Assembly (NCBI GenBank): GCA_030607345.1
Contig: JAUWKC010000045.1
Coordinates: 1 to 8,795, forward strand
Direction of reading: 5' to 3'
Length of the DNA stretch: 8,795 nt
Source: Planctomycetota bacterium
Lineage (GTDB): Bacteria; Planctomycetota; Phycisphaerae; Sedimentisphaerales; SG8-4
The position numbers and the translations under genes were made by a program. Under the pieces are notes generated by a model. That model had not been told where the DNA came from, did not search any database, and was given only the letters and a program-made list of their open reading frames with translations. Positions 6,387 through 8,795 of the stretch are shown here, piece after piece (position 1 is the stretch's first letter; every line of letters begins with the position of its first letter).

Positions 6387-7697
6387 ATGATAGAGAAACT
6401 AATCAGCCGTCGAAAGTTCGTCAAGAAAACGGCACGCATTACAGCCGCCGCAGTTGCCTTTCCCTATGTTATCCCTTCCGCCGCCATTGGAAACGCCGGC
6501 GCAGTGCCTCCGAGCAACCGAATAACCCTCGGCATGATAGGCGTAGGAGACCACGGCACCGGGACCAACCTGCGAGGCTTTCTTGAACAATCCGATGCGC
6601 GGGTACTTGCCGTCTGCGACGTCGATAAAAACAGGCGAGAACACGCCCGCAATATCGTGAACGACAAGTACGACAACAGGGACTGTGACACCTACAATGA
6701 CTTCCGCGAGCTCCTTGGGCGCGATGACATCGACGCGGTAATGGTCTCCACGCCGGACCACTGGCACGTTCCGGTCTCTCTAATCGCCGCAAGGGCGGGT
6801 AAGGATATCTGCTGTGAAAAGCCAACCCTGACTATCCGCGAAGGTCGCCTGCTGAGCGACACAATCAGGCGTTACGGCCGCGTGTTTCAGATGTCAACCG
6901 AGGACCGCTCCATTGGCGTTTACCATAGGATGGCCGAGCTCGTCCGCAACGGAAGAATCGGCAAGCTTCACACCATCCGCGTCGGCTTGCCGAACGGCTG
7001 GCGGATAAAGGGCGGCTACGGCAAAACTCAAAAACCGCAGCCCGTGCCCGACGGTTTCGACTACGATATGTGGCTCGGCCCGGCGCCCGAATCCCCCTAC
7101 ACGCCCGGAAGATGTCACTGGAACTTCCGATGGATTTTCGACTACTCAGGAGGCCAGCTCACCGACTGGGGTGCCCATATCGTGGACACCGCACAATGGG
7201 GCAACGACACCGAGCACACCGGACCAATCGAGGTCGAGGGAAAAGGCCTCTTCCCAGCCGACAGCCTCTACGACACTGCGACCGAGTACCGCATCGAATA
7301 CAAGTACGCCAACGGCGTGCGGATGATAATTACTTCCGGCCCGGTGAGCCTGCGATTCGAGGGAACCGAAGGCTCGGTCGGCAACACCGGATGGCGCGGT
7401 AAGCTACAGGCAAAGCCGCGCTCGATTCTCGACTCCATAATTGGGCCTGACGAAATCCACCTTTATACTGAGCCGCGAGGTGAGCACCGAAACTTCCTCG
7501 ATTGCGTCAAGTCCCGCCGGGACCCCTATTTCCCTGTCGAAATCGGCCATCGCTGTTGTACGGTTCTCCACCTCGGAAATATCTCGATGCTGCTCGGCAG
7601 AAAGCTAAAATGGGACCCCGAAAAGGAAATCTTCCCCAAAGACGCCGAGGCCAACAGAATGCTCTCACGCCCCATGCGAAGCCCCTGGCGACTCTAA
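6387..7697 (+). CDS. Tat-exported Gfo/Idh/MocA family oxidoreductase (EKP type)
   Basis: A 436-residue protein. I placed the start at ATG 6387, after a weak AGGGT; the frame stays open to a TTG at 6354, but that would put 11 residues with no gain before the Tat signal. The signal is SRRKFVKKT (Arg pair at 8-9) followed by TAAAVAFPYVIPSAAIG. The Rossmann fingerprint is TLGMIGVGDHGTG (47-59). EKP is intact (144-146, in ICCEKPTLTIREG). NFRWIFDYSGGQLTDWGAHI supplies Asp260, His264 and later Asp267 of the usual active-site region. Domain order and length match the planctomycete-type exported Gfo/Idh/MocA proteins, which are common in glycan-degrading members. It differs clearly from the upstream paralogue, so the two are unlikely to be a recent duplication and may act on different substrates. 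It converges on the glycosidase gene 8 bases downstream. Confidence 0.87.
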   Translation: MIEKLISRRKFVKKTARITAAAVAFPYVIPSAAIGNAGAVPPSNRITLGMIGVGDHGTGTNLRGFLEQSDARVLAVCDVDKNRREHARNIVNDKYDNRDCDTYNDFRELLGRDDIDAVMVSTPDHWHVPVSLIAARAGKDICCEKPTLTIREGRLLSDTIRRYGRVFQMSTEDRSIGVYHRMAELVRNGRIGKLHTIRVGLPNGWRIKGGYGKTQKPQPVPDGFDYDMWLGPAPESPYTPGRCHWNFRWIFDYSGGQLTDWGAHIVDTAQWGNDTEHTGPIEVEGKGLFPADSLYDTATEYRIEYKYANGVRMIITSGPVSLRFEGTEGSVGNTGWRGKLQAKPRSILDSIIGPDEIHLYTEPRGEHRNFLDCVKSRRDPYFPVEIGHRCCTVLHLGNISMLLGRKLKWDPEKEIFPKDAEANRMLSRPMRSPWRL

Positions 7698-7705
7698 CAG
7701 AAAAA

Positions 7706-8795
7706 TCATAGAAGCACTTCTACATCCGCCTTTCGTTGTGAGGGACTTACCTTCAATTCGTGCAGCTTTCCGCCGCGAAGTGAACCTTCGACGATGGTTT
7801 TATACGGCGCATGAAGTTTGAAATCCACGTTCCAGTCTTTAGGCCAGGCGCCGAAAAGATATATCTTTCGCCCGTCCGTCTGCATCAACATCTCCTGCAG
7901 GCCAATCATGCCGGAACCGCCCCAGTTGTGGTCCGGAACCCAGTCATGCCCAGGCCCCCAGAATACAGGAAAACGTCGCCCTGAATCCTCCAGCTTTCTT
8001 ACGTTGTACTCGGCGGCCTCGGACGTCAGTCCCATACGCGCAAAGAAGATACCGTTCTGGTGCCAGCTAATATGGCTTTTCGCCATTGGTGACCAGTCTC
8101 CGTAACGCCACGTGTCAATAAACAACCCAAGGTCCGGTTTACCCACTCCGTACAACCCAAAAGGAAACAGCGGATAGAACTGCGGAATCTCACAGTTCTG
8201 GTAGTGGTCCCACGACTCTGCCGGCTGCATAATACGCCGACCGTCAACCTGGCTGATTGGAAAAGGCCCAATCCGCTCCAGCATATCCGCCCAATACCGT
8301 TTCTTGTCCTCGCCGGCATACCGCTCGGGCAAATCCAGCAGCATCTTGAGATTAGCCTTGAGCCCGGCAAGCAAATCGGTCGGATTCTTCGCGCCTTTAT
8401 AAGACTCGCACGACGTCGAAGGGTAAATCACCAAATGCCCGTTCTCATCCAGAGGCCTGCCGGTACGACGCTTGCACCGCTCCTGGTAGTGCTCATCGAA
8501 GAATTGCACCGACCTTTCAATAAAGGGCATATAACGCGAGATGTCCTTACCTGTGAAAAGGTGGTAGTTCAGAATCATAAACGAAAATTCCAGTTGGGCC
8601 TCGTAGTGATAGTTCACCGCCCCGTTGACCTGTACCCCTTGCTCGATTTCCGGCGGCCTGTATCTTCCGCTGTTCGGGTCCGACCAGCCATAGTGAGACG
8701 GTATCGGAAGTCCATAGTTTGCAAGTTGCTCGGCAAAACAGCAGCCGTCATGACCCCAGTAGGTCTTGACCCGCAACGTCGCATTGCCCAGAGCC
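7706..8795 (-). CDS. GH95-like / DUF5703-type glycosidase-like protein, C-terminal part (5' end outside window)
   Basis: The frame is open from the right edge of the window to TGA (complement of 7706-7708), about 362 residues. A TTG at 8776 is internal: upstream codons (ALGNAT) continue in frame, so the true start is outside. The segment reads as an (alpha/alpha)6-barrel end plus C-terminal beta domain. It begins TYWGHDGCCFAEQLANYG, has WHQNGIFFARMGL, then NWGGSGMIGLQEMLMQTDG. It closes with GAWPKDWNVDFKLHAP and a GGKLHELKV tail, the pattern of GH95-type fucosidase-like and DUF5703 proteins. Full-length relatives are usually well over 700 residues, so roughly half is missing and any signal peptide cannot be seen. 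A role in cleaving plant or algal polysaccharide is likely from the family; the exact linkage is unknown. True GH95 activity is uncertain because the classical catalytic Asn/Asp positions could not be matched. Confidence 0.66.
   Translation of the reverse strand, partial: ALGNATLRVKTYWGHDGCCFAEQLANYGLPIPSHYGWSDPNSGRYRPPEIEQGVQVNGAVNYHYEAQLEFSFMILNYHLFTGKDISRYMPFIERSVQFFDEHYQERCKRRTGRPLDENGHLVIYPSTSCESYKGAKNPTDLLAGLKANLKMLLDLPERYAGEDKKRYWADMLERIGPFPISQVDGRRIMQPAESWDHYQNCEIPQFYPLFPFGLYGVGKPDLGLFIDTWRYGDWSPMAKSHISWHQNGIFFARMGLTSEAAEYNVRKLEDSGRRFPVFWGPGHDWVPDHNWGGSGMIGLQEMLMQTDGRKIYLFGAWPKDWNVDFKLHAPYKTIVEGSLRGGKLHELKVSPSQRKADVEVLL

Noticed and set aside
8776..8776. TTG 8776 as the true start of the glycosidase-like gene
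   Set aside because: The frame continues open to the window edge and the family is much longer, so this is an internal Leu codon.

Overview
The window looks like chromosome of a Planctomycetota-type bacterium, most likely a Phycisphaerae or Sedimentisphaerales relative. This placement is an inference from content: a type II secretion (T2SS) pseudopilin and assembly-platform run with a PilM-like GspL, a corrinoid-methyltransferase-like URO-D protein, two twin-arginine-exported Gfo/Idh/MocA oxidoreductases, and a GH95-like/DUF5703-type glycosidase. Base composition and codon use look even across the window. No RNA gene, mobile element or CRISPR array was seen.

Left block (1-3383, + strand): the 3' end of gspJ, then gspK, a GspL-like protein with PilM and PilN features, and a GspM/PilO-like protein. 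Order and spacing are those of a T2SS operon. gspJ/gspK and gspL/gspM each overlap by one base in a TAATG junction, which suggests translational coupling. These proteins would form the pseudopilus tip (J, K) and the inner-membrane platform (L, M).

Boundary (3384-3552): a 169-base gap holds hairpin-forming sequence, one hairpin being a weak terminator candidate. It also holds a near-consensus sigma-70-type promoter (TTGACA, 17-base spacer, TATCAT), an inverted repeat at the predicted transcription start, and a strong ribosome binding site. A new transcription unit starts here.

Middle block (3553-7697, + strand): a 398-residue URO-D-fold protein whose usual zinc ligands are all replaced, a 56-residue ORF with its own good ribosome binding site, and two Gfo/Idh/MocA oxidoreductases with Tat signals. 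The first three genes are closely spaced; the last follows a 113-base gap and may share the transcript. These look like an uncharacterised carbohydrate or small-molecule conversion module with its redox steps outside the cytoplasm.

Right block (7706-8795, - strand): the C-terminal part of a large glycosidase-like (alpha/alpha)6-barrel protein, convergent with the second oxidoreductase and separated from it by only 8 bases. Its 5' end lies beyond the window. The most interesting candidate system is the URO-D-like / small protein / exported oxidoreductase cluster beside this glycosidase. It could serve an oxidative (keto-sugar) route of glycan breakdown, but nothing in the sequence proves a substrate.
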